DNA of 64,000 nucleotides from Chondrilla cf. caribensis. Lineage: Eukaryota; Porifera; Demospongiae; Chondrillida; Chondrillidae. Positions 47,315-60,667 of this stretch are shown in pieces; position 1 is the first letter of the stretch, and each line of letters starts with the position of its first letter. The notes beneath the pieces were generated by a model, which worked only from the letters and a program-made list of their open reading frames with translations, did not search any database and was not told where the DNA came from. Both the position numbers and the translations under genes were made by a program. The stretch covers positions 3,962,350-4,026,349 of the forward strand of contig OZ026567.1 of NCBI GenBank assembly GCA_964020155.1, read 5' to 3'.

Positions 47315-50300
47315 GTACCAAGATAAAACTTCTGTACGATATCATTAAAATTTGAAGGAATGAGGCCACAGAACAACTGAGCTATTTCCATGTGTACTGC
47401 AATTTGTTCTCGACTGTTAAGTGAAAGACACATCGTTTCTCCTTCTCTGGTGCTCTCCAGGATCATCTTTAGTGGGTAAATCTGGTGAGGAGTGGGTGAA
47501 GAGGGCTTCTCCAGAAGCTGACGAGGAGACACTCCGTGAATGAGGAAAGTGGTGAATTTCAACTTCGGAGACAGTTGACGAACTGTATCACCGATATCAC
47601 AGACTACGGTAGACAAGCGATTGATTAGTTTATTGGAAGGAGTTTTACCGTAAGATCTTCCAATGACCTGGATAACACGTGTGTCACTTACTTGAACTGC
47701 AACCTCCATCCCCGGGGTCTGCCAGAAGATCCCCTTCGACCAGACACTGCAGAGTGGCTTGGTTCTCTCATTAGTTGCAAATCGAACATGACGAACTGCC
47801 AGACGAAGCAGAATGGTTTGGAGGAGGCGGAAAGTTATCAGATGCTGCTTGTGTGCTTGAAGGTGCCAGCAAAGAGTCTGACGGAATTCACTAGAGGGGC
47901 TACTTTCAAAGATATCCACATGTGCTACATCCAATGATATAAGAGATGGGAAAAAGAGAAAATCGTGACTTTGTTCATGGTCGGGGAGCAACTTGACGAC
48001 TTCTTTTCTGAAGAACTTTGGATCAATGTCGATACAAAACTCCATGGCGATCAGGACATTGCGAATCATTGTCTGATCCAAATCAGGAAAGAGATTGACC
48101 AGTTCACGGCAGTTGAGGAGTCCAAACCCATTGGCAGTCCTCTGTGAAGGGGAGTAAAGCTTGCCGTACACCTCGTGGAGTATGGCTGGGAGGTCCAGTA
48201 CAAGCCAGCCATCCTTAACTTCCTTATTGGGAATGTACAGGAAGTGACCTGTGGACGAAAGGTCCTTGCATACCTCCTCCACTGAAGGCATATTCACAGG
48301 AAGATTAGCTCTGTTTTCTTTGATCCATTCTTCAAAGACGGAGAGTCTAATGGATTTATGCTCAGTCAAATCCTTCATATGAGAGATCACCCAACAGATG
48401 CTGTAAGGTGTGTCCAGTGCTCTGAATTCAGGGATTGGTACGTCTCGGAGATACACACGTAATTTGTTGAAGTTGTTCGAATAAGGACGACGGCAGTTGA
48501 AAAAACACTGGCCTTGAATATTGATCCGAACATCAGAAAGACTGCGTTCTAGTTCACTACAGCAACGATTCACTTTATCTATAGCCACTTGTGTGTGCTT
48601 CACCTTATCAAGGAAGCTGCCAATGATTATCACTTGAATCGGATTTGATGCTCTCACTGACATTGTGGACAGTGGATACAGCCAACGATGAAGCTGTTGA
48701 GAGATGACAGCTTCTTCTTCTGTCACCTTCACCACCACTATGATGGTCACTGTGGATCTGCTCTTGCTAAGAATAGACTGGAGGAACATTTCATGAGGAC
48801 CGTGGTACTCGTCTTGACCAGCAAAATCAAAGAAGATGGTGTTTCCGTAATTTTGACTCTCGATCAAAACAGGCTCGATACCGGCTGTACGTTGACTGAT
48901 GTCATCCACTCCACGAAACCAGTGAATAATTTTCTTGTAAATCGGGGCATTCTCATTCTGCAGTGAAGCAATGATGGTACTCTTACCACTGCAAGCATTG
49001 CCAATGATGCATACGGTCTTTCTTGCAGTAAATGATAGAGTTTGTTGGATAGCTTCTATGAAACCCGTTGGAGCAAGATCAAGAGGCTTTTTAGAATCGT
49101 AATTGCGAATTTCTGTACTGCTTCCAGCCTCAACCAACAATATCCCACACTGTACGTGATTCCCTCTAGCAGCCACAAGCAGGGGTGTGTCACCTGTAGA
49201 CTTGTCCTTGCAGTTGACAACAACACTACAGGCTAAAATGAGAGTCTTCACTATTTCAGTGTTACCATTAAAGGCAGTTTCTATCAAAAGAGCTTCCTTG
49301 CACCGTCTTAGATTTGAATAAGAAAAACGTTCTGTACGTCCCTGAGTCTCTCTGGACTCATTATAATATTGTGACTTAAATTCTTTCTTGGTCATACCAA
49401 GCTGCTTCACGTCAGCCCCACACTCAAGTAGTTGCCAAGCAAGGATTTGGTTTCCCCTGAGAGCAGCATGTACTAATGGTGGAAATTGACAACAATCTCT
49501 CTCTTCTATATTAGAACCATGGTCTACCAATAACTTTACTATCTCACAATTAATAAGATCAAACCTGCTTTTAGGTACACAAGACAGAGTGTGGTCATCC
49601 CACATTTGTTCCCTCTGACAAATGTAGTGTAAGGCCGTTTGACCTTTACTGTCTTTCCTCTCAACGTCAGCACCATATGTAATCAAATAAGATACAGAGT
49701 CTTTGTTACCTTTCTCAGCATGAATCATAAGAGGAGTACATCCATACTTATCCTGTACATTGACATTAGCACCCCCATCTACTAGGATTTCAACAATGGT
49801 CAAATAACCTGTAAGGTGGAGAGCAGTCTTGCTAGCAGGGTCTTTCCTGCGTACGTCAGCACCATGTGCAATCAAATAAGACACAATGTCTTTGTTACCT
49901 TTTTCAGCATGAATCATAAGAGGAGTACGTCCTTTATCATCCTGTACATTGACATTAGCACCCCCATCTACTAGGATTTCGACAATGGCCAACCTACTCG
50001 TGCAGAAAATAGTGGTTTGGCCCAAGTAACCCTTACCATCTACGTCAGCACCATTCTCGAGTAAGAGTCTTGAAATCTCCTCGTTGTCACGTTCAGCTGC
50101 CATCAGCAGAGGAGTGCGACGACCATAATATGGGTTCCTGGCATTGGTGTTGACCCCGTGTTCAACTAAAGCCTTTACTACATCAAAGTGGCCATACCAT
50201 ATGGCCTCAAACAGCGCTTTACTGTCCCTGGCATTAACGTCACACCCGCCGTGTTCGATCAACCGCTGAACAACCTCGGCGTGTCCATTCCCGGAAGCAA

Positions 50301-50403
50301 ATATAGAACCTAATGTTCTCATCTCATCGCTTACCTCGGCGATGTAACGTTGTACAGTTTTTAAATCACCTCTCCGACAAGCATACCCAAATTCAATGCT
50401 CAT
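46147..50403 (-). pseudogene. ANK-ROC-COR gene copy 5, truncated in the CARD by a 38-bp deletion
   Basis: Exon 1 (50403-47319, 1028 codons) is intact with two double-ankyrin units, ROC P-loop, DFAGQ and COR. Exon 2 (47074-46648) has two Thr/Pro units and most of the CARD, but 38 bp present in every other copy are missing between two CCAG repeats (46734-46737), giving a TAA at 46731-46733 right after the SDLDW motif. The predicted product is 1142 residues without the last CARD helix or the Death domain. The Death exon (46469-46147) is still intact and has a normal acceptor. It could be a recent pseudogene or a truncated regulatory form. Confidence 0.8.
47203..47311. repeat. (CA)n microsatellite in copy 5 intron 1
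   Basis: CA tract with AAAC interruptions next to the GTACGT donor. Confidence 0.95.
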
Positions 50404-50904
50404 TTCCACTCGTGAGATAATGAAGGAGAGATCGAGAGAGACTTGTCCGTCGACACCCACTTCTTCAAGACGTTACTCCCACCACTTCTGATTCTCAGTA
50501 AACCTACCGTAGATGACCGTATACTCTGGTGAGACGTGTACGTACCTTCTTCGCGCGTACTCAGTGACGTGCATACATGTATAAAATGTACTACTTATTA
50601 TCTAGAGTGTCTGTTTGGATGCACTATAGACACTCTATGCGTAGTATTATAGAGTGTCTATGGATACACATAGCTACGTGCATACAGTACACATCCACAG
50701 AACTAGTTGTAATGCCACATATCCTCCCTTTAGCTTCCTTTTGGGCTGTTAGTTTACTTAGTTTTGAGGTACATTTAAGAGTTAATGTTTTTGCTGGTAC
50801 CGTGAGTAGGTGTAGACAATTGACCCTGAGGGTTGTCTTCAGTAAGATACTTACACACATGCATATGTTCGATGGCTATTTGATATACACACAGTACACA
50901 CCCG

Positions 50905-50949
<45 letters not shown>

Positions 50950-51534
50950 GTATGTATGTATGTATGTATGTACATATTCAGACCCTACTTCACCCTTGGT
51001 TCCTCCTTTTTTCTATATCCTTACAACCAGTTTGCTATTGAGATCAATACTGTGCATTTGAATGCATCTGTACTCACATGCAGGACATGTTTTTATAGAG
51101 ACTATCCTTATAGAAGGTTCTGTTGTAGAGAGGTACAACTGCATACATGTATAATACATGCTTTTTCTTTCATGTACATATCATTAGACACTGAAAATAC
51201 ATACGTGTGCATATACTTGTCCCAAAGCAGGATCATGTATAAGCAGCATTAAATTTTGATGTATAACATCCGATAAAATACAGCTAGTATGGAATAATAA
51301 TAATAATTATTAGAAAATCAAACTGTCAATGTATACATAACATTATTAGGTTCAAGGAATACATAAAGCTACAATGTACCTAGACATGTTTACAGCAATG
51401 TGACAAGTTTTCGGCCACAAGTATATACCAGTAATTTACACTATAATAATAATATTATAGTTACTCTAGGGTTACTGAGTCACATAGTTGTTCCATGCAC
51501 AATCACCAGACTGTGTGTATTTCTTGAAATAATA
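50404..51534. other. 5' flank of copy 5 and spacer
   Basis: Contains the conserved flank, a (CA)n plus (TATG)n tract at about 50900-50970, and AT-rich sequence. No gene seen. Confidence 0.6.
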
Positions 51535-52498
51535 TTAATTCCTGTGCAGCTGATCATAATGGAATTTCATGTTATCGCTATATCGTGCTGAGGACTTATT
51601 AACCTCTTCTGCTACTTTGCTCAAGCGGCCAAGAGCAGCCAAAATCGAACCAGAGACCTCTCTGTTACGAGCTGCATTATCTAATGCAACAGACATCTTT
51701 GTCAGGTGTGTTTCCATCTCTTCTAAATTTTCTCTGATGTCACGTGATATCGCCAGTACAGATTCGAACCTTTGTCTGATATCCTGAAATGCCTGTTGGG
51801 ACTGTTCGAAATCACGTACTAGATAGTATGTAGTACCAGCTGCAATTCCTGTAGCCACAGCACTTCCACTTGCCACAACAGCACCCACAGGACCACCTGC
51901 AACTAGTCCTGCCACACCTGTAAGGATCCCTGGGTAATCACTCCCCACCCAGTACCTTTGTGGCTTCTTTCTTGTTTCAAGCTTTCCTTTCTTCATGCTT
52001 GCACACCTCGACTGCAGTGACGCAGGTTTGTATTGCCTGATTACAAGCATCTACAAACTCTTCATAATATTCTCCAGCCCTATTCATGCTTCTCTGCAAC
52101 TGATCAATGAGGTCATTCAATGGGCGATAATGAGGTCTGTAAAATGTCCTGAAACAGAGATTCCACTGCCGATTAACTCCTCCCTGTGCACTGTCCATCA
52201 TTTCAGATTGAGGACAGCATTGAAATGTTGGTTCACAGACCTGGTCTAGAAACTTCTTTGCTCTTCTGGCAACCGACAACACATCGTCCTTTGCTCCTTG
52301 AATCTGAGTAGTGAGCCTCACTTCTTTATCGTATTCATAGAGGGAGGAGAAGTAGTTATAAGCTCTCTCTAAAGATGATGAGAGTCTAGCACATAGTTCA
52401 TCAACTGATGGACTCAACTGGGATAAGGCTACTGCAACTTGATTACAAGTGGCCACCCACTCAAGTATGGCTTCACGCCTATTTGCACTCATTCTCAT
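51535..52498 (-). pseudogene. Helical-bundle / hydrophobic-hairpin gene, copy d (frame broken once)
   Basis: This is the best preserved member. The first frame (52498-51977) gives 173 residues, nearly all predicted helix; the second (ending at TAA 51535) gives a linker, a Gly/Ala/Val-rich hydrophobic segment of about 35 residues with GxxxG-like spacing (GLVAGGPVGAVVASG), then a long amphipathic helix. A TGA at 51977-51979 and a frame change separate them; copies a and c are open at that TGA site, so this is probably a lesion or an assembly error rather than an intron. It starts 539 bp from RTF2, divergently. Function is unknown; the shape recalls membrane-inserting helical-bundle effectors, which is inference only. 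Confidence 0.6.
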
Positions 52499-53036
52499 CC
52501 AACTACGTAATCTTACTCTAGAAAGTTGTTAACACTGAACAGCAACATGTTCTGAAGAATCATGACTATTCAAACACATGGTTTTTCCAGGAAGTGGGTG
52601 GAGATTGCCTGTTTTCTTGAACAACAATTACGTCATCGAGAGGTATATATGGCTGAACCAGTTTCAGCGTCAACACTCAAACCAATCCATTATCATAATT
52701 ATAGTACTGTGGAATGTTAGGCATGAGTGTATTGCTATACTAACTCAAAGAGTGTATTGATTGATTGCAATGCATAAATAATTTAATAAAGTCCAATAAA
52801 ATTAAATCACAATAATACATTTAATGCATAACATTGCGCATAATAATAAGCAGTCATTACTGAAGTGTCATAATGGGCGCATATTATGATGAGGGCGTTT
52901 ATCGAAGGAATGGGCGGAACTCCCATGGAATTACTTTGTGGGAACTAGGGTTTTACTCTATTGTCTATCTTGGAACTGAACGGATAACAGTGGTGTATTT
53001 TGTGAGTGAATAGGTTTGTGGAGGACGAGAATTAAG
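52499..53036 (+). promoter_or_regulatory. RTF2 upstream region
   Basis: Divergent intergenic region. It contains the block at 52866-52920 (TAATGGGCG, GAGGGCGTTTATCGAAGGA, TGGGCGGA) that is repeated upstream of the three RTF2 exon-1 duplicates. A TACGTCA motif near 52631 and a TATATAT near 52643 lie closer to the helical-bundle gene. No start site is proven. Confidence 0.45.
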
Positions 53037-56000
53037 ATGGGTTGTGACGGTGGTTCGATTCCAAAAAGAGTGGAAATGATTAAATTGAAGAAGAAGAAAG
53101 AGAAGGTGAGTGAAGATTACTTGTTCTTGGGTGAGATCTAAGCTATGAAGGTACGTACGTACGTACGTAGTTATACATTTGAGGACTTAGTGGAACCCGA
53201 TAAGCTTTATACATCATATGAGTCATCTCTGGGATACTTGAAACATAGATACTCTAAGTCTATGTTTGGAAGAATAACTTACTAGCCTTTTTTTATTTAC
53301 TGGTTTCAAAGGGGTAACGTACGTAAGTTGAGGTGAACGAGTCTAATTTTACTATTTCGTTCGATAGTTCATGCGGTTATTTATCCGGTAAATTACTTCG
53401 AATTGGAAGGTCTCCTTGCAGGGTGTCTTTAGTAGTCGTAGTCGTATCCAGATAGTACGTACCTATCTAGAGAAGAACTGTTGTTGACTTGTTGTAGGTT
53501 TTGCTGGTCTATGTCATGAATCTGTTTCTTTTAGAGAACAAATATAGCGTCATGTTATCATTTCTCTTCGCCTCAGGTCAAAAAGGAAGAGGCTTTGATG
53601 GCCAAATGGAGGCATTGCGCAATCAGTTCTCAGACCCTTCGTGAGCCTATTGTCGCCTGTTACCTTGGCAACCTCTACAACAAAGAGTCTGTCATCGAAG
53701 CTCTGTTGGACAGATCTAAAATGCCAGAACTTGCAATGCACATCAAATCCCTCAAGGTACGTACGTACGTGTATGGGACATACAGGGAATCCCCGTTAAT
53801 CCACCACCACTCAATCCACCAACTCTTAATTCACCACAATTGCCCAGTACCAATGTATTGTGAAAGTACTAATGAATATCCAGTTAACCAGCCAAAACCA
53901 TTTATCCATCATACAGTAAATTCTCGTTAATCTGCCACTGCTTCATCCACCAAACCTTTGAATCCACCACAATTTCCCAGTACCAATATGATGTACGTAC
54001 AAGTACCAATGAATATCCACCGTATTCTTTGAAAACAAATTGTGGCGGATTAATGAGTATTCACTGTATTTTTCTGAACGAAATTGCAGTGGATTAATGA
54101 GTATTCACCGTACACATGCATACGTACATACGTATGTGTATATACACACACACATACGTATGTATGTATGCACACATTCTCAAATCATGCACATGCTTGT
54201 ACAGCCAAGCCACCAGGAATGTGTATGAGTATGATGCATATCATGCTTATGTACATAGTGTATAATATGTACGCATGTGTGATATCTCTTGTTAATGTAC
54301 ATTTGTAAGTACGTAAGTGCGTATGTACATATGTACGTATGCATAAGATGTACTATATAGATATGTGTATACATGATAATAGAAATGAATATGTGAGTAT
54401 ACATGTGCATAATGTGTGAACGTGTTCACTGAAGATGTACGTAGTGTGTTCATGCATAACATACGAATGTATGTTAATACATACATGTAAACAGTCTAAG
54501 TAATGCTGTTGTTGTGTGTGTGGAGATGTTACTGTAATAACTGAAATGTGGTGGTGTGTACATGAGTATGGATCGGAGCATAAGCGAAGGTCTGAAACGT
54601 ATCCTATTGCTGGTGTTGGTTAGTTTCCTGAGGGATTCCCAATGTCGGGGTAGTGTGGTGGACAGGTAGTAATACAGGTGAAGAGATACTTCTCCCCTTC
54701 CGATGTCTCGTAGCGGCAGCTGGTGGGGTGTTGATAATCGCACCTCGGTGCTGGTCTTTGGGGACACTGCCACGGAGCAAACGAAGCAATTTCATCGAGC
54801 GGCGTTGGCTGCTTGACCCACTGGATGAGCTGGGTCATGGTCACTATGTACACATCCTTCATAGTCGCCAACTTGTCCAAAAATGCCTTGTATGCTGGTA
54901 CAACTGTTGTCTCATTGATGTCTCTGATAAAAAGTGCTGAGTGGGCAAACAGGCCGAAGGGGGCCCTGTTCCCGTTGTAGTGTTTCTCGAAGTTGTCCCA
55001 CATGAGGTCATACCAGTCCTGCTCGGTCTGCACATCAGTGCAAGCGTCCAGCATGTTACACGGTTCACCGTTCTTCTGTTGGTACACAATGTTCGGGATG
55101 ATCCACAGCCCTGGGTAGGCATCTGTGGGACAGATGGCTGGAAGGCTACAGAGGGGTGATTTGTAGTCCAACGTGAAGGGCCAGTAGTAGGTGCTTGTCG
55201 GCATGGAGCAGTCGTAAGTGAACCCGTTGCTGTACAGAGCCTTAGTCCCATTCTCACTCGAGGCAAGATAGGGAGCACGGTACCCAATCACCTCCTCTTT
55301 GGGGATGTTAGCCCAGTTGATAAACATGTCCTTCTGGTCCACAATCTCTTCCGCCAGTTCTGCTTCTGTTGCATTGGTCCACCAAGATTCAGGAGTTCTG
55401 TGTGTCACCGAGTGATCCGCTATCTCGTGTCCCTTAGCGTAGAGGTCTTCCACCAGCGCGTAGCTGGTATAGTAGTGTCTGACGAAGAAGGTCCAAGGTA
55501 TGTTGCACCCATTCGGGTTCTTTCTCCCTGCCAGGATCTTGGAGAAGTAAGTATCATAGTCTTGAACCCTCAGACTGTCATCAAAGCTTATCACAACTAT
55601 CTGTGGGGTTTGGTCAGGGCTTAGTCCCCCAGGGATGTCCTGTCCAGCACAGTGACACGCTGGTAGCTTGCACTCACTTGGGATACACTCCTTGGCTGGG
55701 TCCCCCTTCACTACTGTGTAAAACACACAGAAAAGAACTACAGCAAACACCGTCTTCAACATTTTGTAAAGAATTTCTCAAAAACTGGTCTCCTCAACAC
55801 TGATTCTCCCCTTATATGGAGATAGTAGGTGTCATGTGATCTTTTATTGGATTCAGGGGCTTTTGGTGTGTTGAGTATTCTGATGTAATCGTCATTGCTA
55901 TGGAGTTACTACTTCCTGTGTGGGTGTAAGGGTTTAATACTCACATGTACAGTTAGGCATGTGCAAATGACCTCCAGTGAGTATTAATATTATCCTGTGG

Positions 56001-57341
56001 TATTGCAGTGTCTGCATACTGTGTCGTACATAGTACGTTCCGTGTACGTACCTGCCGTTTGTGGGTTTCTGGTCCTGAAGAGATTCGGATAATTGATTGC
56101 TCAGCGTACTCAGGTCAAGGCAGACACAGATGTGTGTTCACTGCAAGGAGTTGTGGAGTGGATCGCAAATGTGGGTGTTCACTGTAAGGAGTTGTTGAGT
56201 GGATCGCTAATGTGGGTGTTCACTGTGAGTCTGTGAATAGGACTGTTTGAGAGGTTGGCAAATGTGTGCTCTCTGTAAAAAGCACCAATTGAGAGGATTG
56301 CGAGTGTGTATTTTCTCTGTGAAAGCAGTTGAAAAGAGGGTTGTATTGGCTGGGAAACATCTTGTGGATAAGTCCAATGGAATTCTCCAGCCATAGAAAT
56401 TTTATTGCACCAAACGTTTCAGCAGCTGACACATACCACTGACAAAGGCAGCAGTCAGCTGCTGAAATGATTGGTGCAATAAAGAGGATGCGAAAGCAGT
56501 TGTTGAGAGGATTGCAATTGTACATATTGTATGTATTGTATGTAACTGACTGTCTCAAGGATCAATACACACACGTGTGTTGGTTTGAATTCCCCTCAGG
56601 ACTGAAGTGACCATGTGGTGATGTGTGACTTGTATCACATGCGAGCAAGCGTGTGGTAGTGTTTGTACTGTGAACAAATGTTTGTAGAGAGATCTCAGCT
56701 GTTATGGGCTTGTTGATGTACATTTGCAGTGAAATCTCACCTGTTGTGTTGTGTGTTGACATATGGTTGTTGGGAGGTCTTAGTCTGCATCTTTCAGTAT
56801 GCATACATTAACCTCTGATATTGTGTATTGGAGGGGACAGTTGACTCAGGTGATAAGGTCCCTTCTAACCCATACCTTTCAGTTTCACTGTGCATAATTT
56901 GGTTATGTACACAACTGGAGTACGTATCTACAGGTGTACAAACAGCCAGGTTACGTATGTAGGCAACACAGTGGAACCTCTTTACAATAGACACATTTGG
57001 ACCAGCTAATTTGTCCACTGTAGAGAGGTTATCTGCTCTTTGCAGTTAAAAACTGTATTAGCACTAGTAAACCCATTTTGGTGCCTTAGAAAGTGTCCTT
57101 TGTAAGGAGGTGATTTCTATGGTGTCCCTTATTTGGAGGTTCCACTGTATTGTGTTCTCAATTGGCTGTTGACTCAACTTAGGTGTATATGTACATAGCT
57201 TACTTGAGGTCATTTCAGTACGAGCCGTTCAGTTCATACATATGAATGGTGTTTGCAATGTATGTATAACTCACACACATGCATACATACGTACGTACAC
57301 ACACGTACACACACACACACGTACACAAACACTCTGAGAGA

Positions 57342-57419
<78 letters not shown>

Positions 57420-60400
57420 AGGTACCCACAGTGAATCCCAACTACAGGGACTGCTCTACTAGTCAAAGGTGGTGACCCTTGAGCAGTCACCCATAGCGGT
57501 CACCCTTTGCAGTGAACCACAGCAGGCAGGTTTCAATGTGCTGAAACTTAGACTTTAAGTGACCTTCAAAGTTTGTATTTCAGGGCAGTTATGGGGCAGT
57601 CCTGATCGTGTGGACAGCTTGTAGGGCAGTTTCTGGATTACTAGGCAAATTGTCTGCGAGGGACGGAGTTTCCCCTATTTGCTGACCTTTCTGCCAATGG
57701 AGTCCCTCATCTCCCCCCTACATAAAATAGACCCTTGTCACTAGTGAGTCATGTGGATATGTATGCAGTGCCAAATATATCATTTCACATTTGCTGGGAC
57801 AAATGGCTGACCCAGTTTGATTGACCCAGCTACAGCTAATGAGCAATTTGGAGTGGGTGTCACCTAAAAGCCACGTGTTGATAAGAACACATGACCTACT
57901 AAATATTGTGCAATGCAAACAGTGGCTGATGTGCTCGCAATTGACTCAGACGTCTGCTTAGTTTTCTGCACAGAAATCTGCTGGTGGGTCAAATGACCAA
58001 CCCAAAGCATTTTGGATTGGTCATTTTCAAGATTTGGTCGGAAAATGGCTGGTGGCCTGCTGTTATTTCTAGCTCTGTGTATGTATTCCCGTCAGTCAAA
58101 TCAGGATACATGTACGTACACATACGGTGGTACTTTTCCTTCAATCCACTCATCTTCCACCCACACTCCATGATACATGTATGTATGTACGTATGTATAC
58201 ATGTATGCATATGAAGTTATATGGGATGGTTGTTGTGTTCATATTGTATATATACACTAGTTCTATTGAGCCTTTGCTACACTTAGTCCCATGTTCGCTT
58301 TTTATGCTTAAGAAGATTTCCAGGTCCAGCACATTCTACCTCAACACTGAGTGTCGTTGAGGCTCTATAAACTAGTATATATATCCATGTGTGCATTTGT
58401 ATTCATGTGTGCATTTGTATCCATGTGTATTTATTATGTGCGTATGTTCTCTTTTCATACTTAAGATTTCCAGGTCGAGCACATTCTACCTCAACACTGA
58501 GTGTCGTTGAGGCTCTATAAACTAGTATATATATCCATGTGTGCATTTGTATTCATGTGTGCATTTGTATCCATGTGTATTTATTATGTGCGTATGTTCT
58601 CTTTTCATACTTAAGATTTCCAGGTCGAGCACATTCTACCTCAACACTGAGTGTCGTTGAGGCTCTATAAACTAGTACATATATCCATGTGTGCATTTGT
58701 ATTCATGTGTATTTATTATGTGCGTATGTTTCTAATTGTGTATTATGTACATGTTCAGACACATATGTATGTACGTCCACTGTAGAGAGGTTGTACACCC
58801 TTCAGAGGTGAAACCATGTATTAGAGCTATAGGAAAGTCAATTATGGTGCCTTAGTGACCTTTTTGGAGAGGTACATAATTTCTATAGTGTCCTTTAGTA
58901 CAGGTACCAGTCTACACCTGTTTGTGTGGTCAACTTGGAAATGTTATTCTCAATATTGGAAAAAAATAGAATGTTTCACACTTATCAACTATCAGCCTTT
59001 GTAATACAGATATACGTACTTGATCTAATTGTAAATTAGATGAATTAAAGTCATAGGCCTAATATTAACCATTACTCCAGCCGGTTTTCACCATGCTTTG
59101 CCAGGCTGTTCATTGACCCTTGGGATTCCCGATGTTGGGGTAGTTGGGAGGACACGTCTGATCGCAACTGGAGAAGTAGCGATCGGGTACTCCGTAAACC
59201 GGATACGGCCCGCACGTCTTCTGTGTTGCCGGTGTGCACCTGGGTGAGGGCCTCCTCGGGCATAGCCAGGGAGGAAATTCCTTAATGTTGCTGACTGGTG
59301 TTGGTTGTCTCACCCACTCGATCAACTGCGTGAGCGATACAGCGTACACATCTGGATAAATGCGAAGTTCGTCTAAAAATTGCAAAAGAGCATGATACAT
59401 ATTATCATCCTCCTCGTAGAACAGCTGTGGGTCAAAGTATATCCCAAACGGCGCTCTGTTGCCATCGTAATGGCGTCTGAAGTTACTCATGATCAGATTG
59501 TACCATTCGCTTTGTGAGCTGACAGTCAGGTTTTTGCATGCTGGCAATGTCACACACGGCACTCCGTTGGCCTTGATCATTTCGATGGCCGGCACTATCT
59601 ACAGTCCGGGGTAGGAGTTGGTGGGACAGGTGTTTGGGAAGTTGCAGAGCGGCGACTGGTAGTCCAGGGTGAACGGCCAGTACATCACCTCACTGGACAT
59701 TGAGGCCTCGTAGAGGAACCGAAGGTCGTACAGTGCTTGAAGTTCGTTTTCGTCTGTTTCCAAATATGGCGCCCGAAAGCCAACAATGGATTCTATAGGA
59801 ACGTTCGCCCAGTAGTTGATTATCTCTCTCTGGTCCTCTATCTCTCTTATCCACTCGTCAACGGTGATGTCCAGCCAGTAGTCCTCCGGTGGACGCTGAG
59901 TGACGGTGTTGTCTCCTATTTCGTTGCCCTGCGAGTACAGACCCTCCACTACCGCGTAGTCCGTGAAGTTGTGAGTTACGAGGAATGTCGCAGTAAAGGG
60001 ACACCCGTTTGGGTTAACGCGTCGCAGAATCTCTTGGTAAAAGTGATAATCCTCGTCTCTGATACCTTCGTTGACGACAATGGTGACCACCTGAGGCGTT
60101 TGATAGGCTGATAGCCCTCCAGGGATACCCGTGCTCGCGCAGCGACAGTTTGGCGGTCTGCAAATCGTTGGGTTGCACGGCAGCGCTCCGCTAGTCCCCT
60201 CGAAGAGGACGCTCGCTGCGAGGAAGACTGTTCCCAAGTAGTACCAACCGTTCATGATCTGCTCCTGGGACGAGGACCCGTGAAGTGCTCTCTCTCCTTC
60301 GTAATCATGGTTTTATATCACCGCTCGGAGAACTTCTTAGAAAAACCATGGACTCTATAAACCGAAAAACCAATCAAGCCTTCATTTAATACTAGTTATT

Positions 60401-60577
60401 GGGCTTATGTTAATATATAATATCCACGCTCATGCTGTATAAGAAGAGTTATAATTCGGCGTACAAATCCCAAATCGCTCTACAATTGCGTATTTTAGTA
60501 TTTTATAAACATTATTGCTGTAATGTACAGTGTCAGGTGTGTATTTTGTGTGATAATATATTAATTTTTGTGTTGTT

Positions 60578-60667
<90 letters not shown>

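Larger units (their letters stand above)
55763..59109. other. Non-coding part of RTF2 intron 2 between the deacetylase genes
   Basis: Contains an inverted repeat (56401-56483), pogo-like MITEs (56967-57149 and a degraded one near 58770-58920), a (CA)n tract (57343-57417) and a 150-bp tandem repeat (58321-58735). No further gene was seen. Confidence 0.65.

Noticed and set aside
51977..52050. A short intron joining the two halves of the helical-bundle gene copy d
   Set aside because: The candidate GT-AG pair I tested does not restore the second frame, and copies a and c show coding-like sequence through this region.
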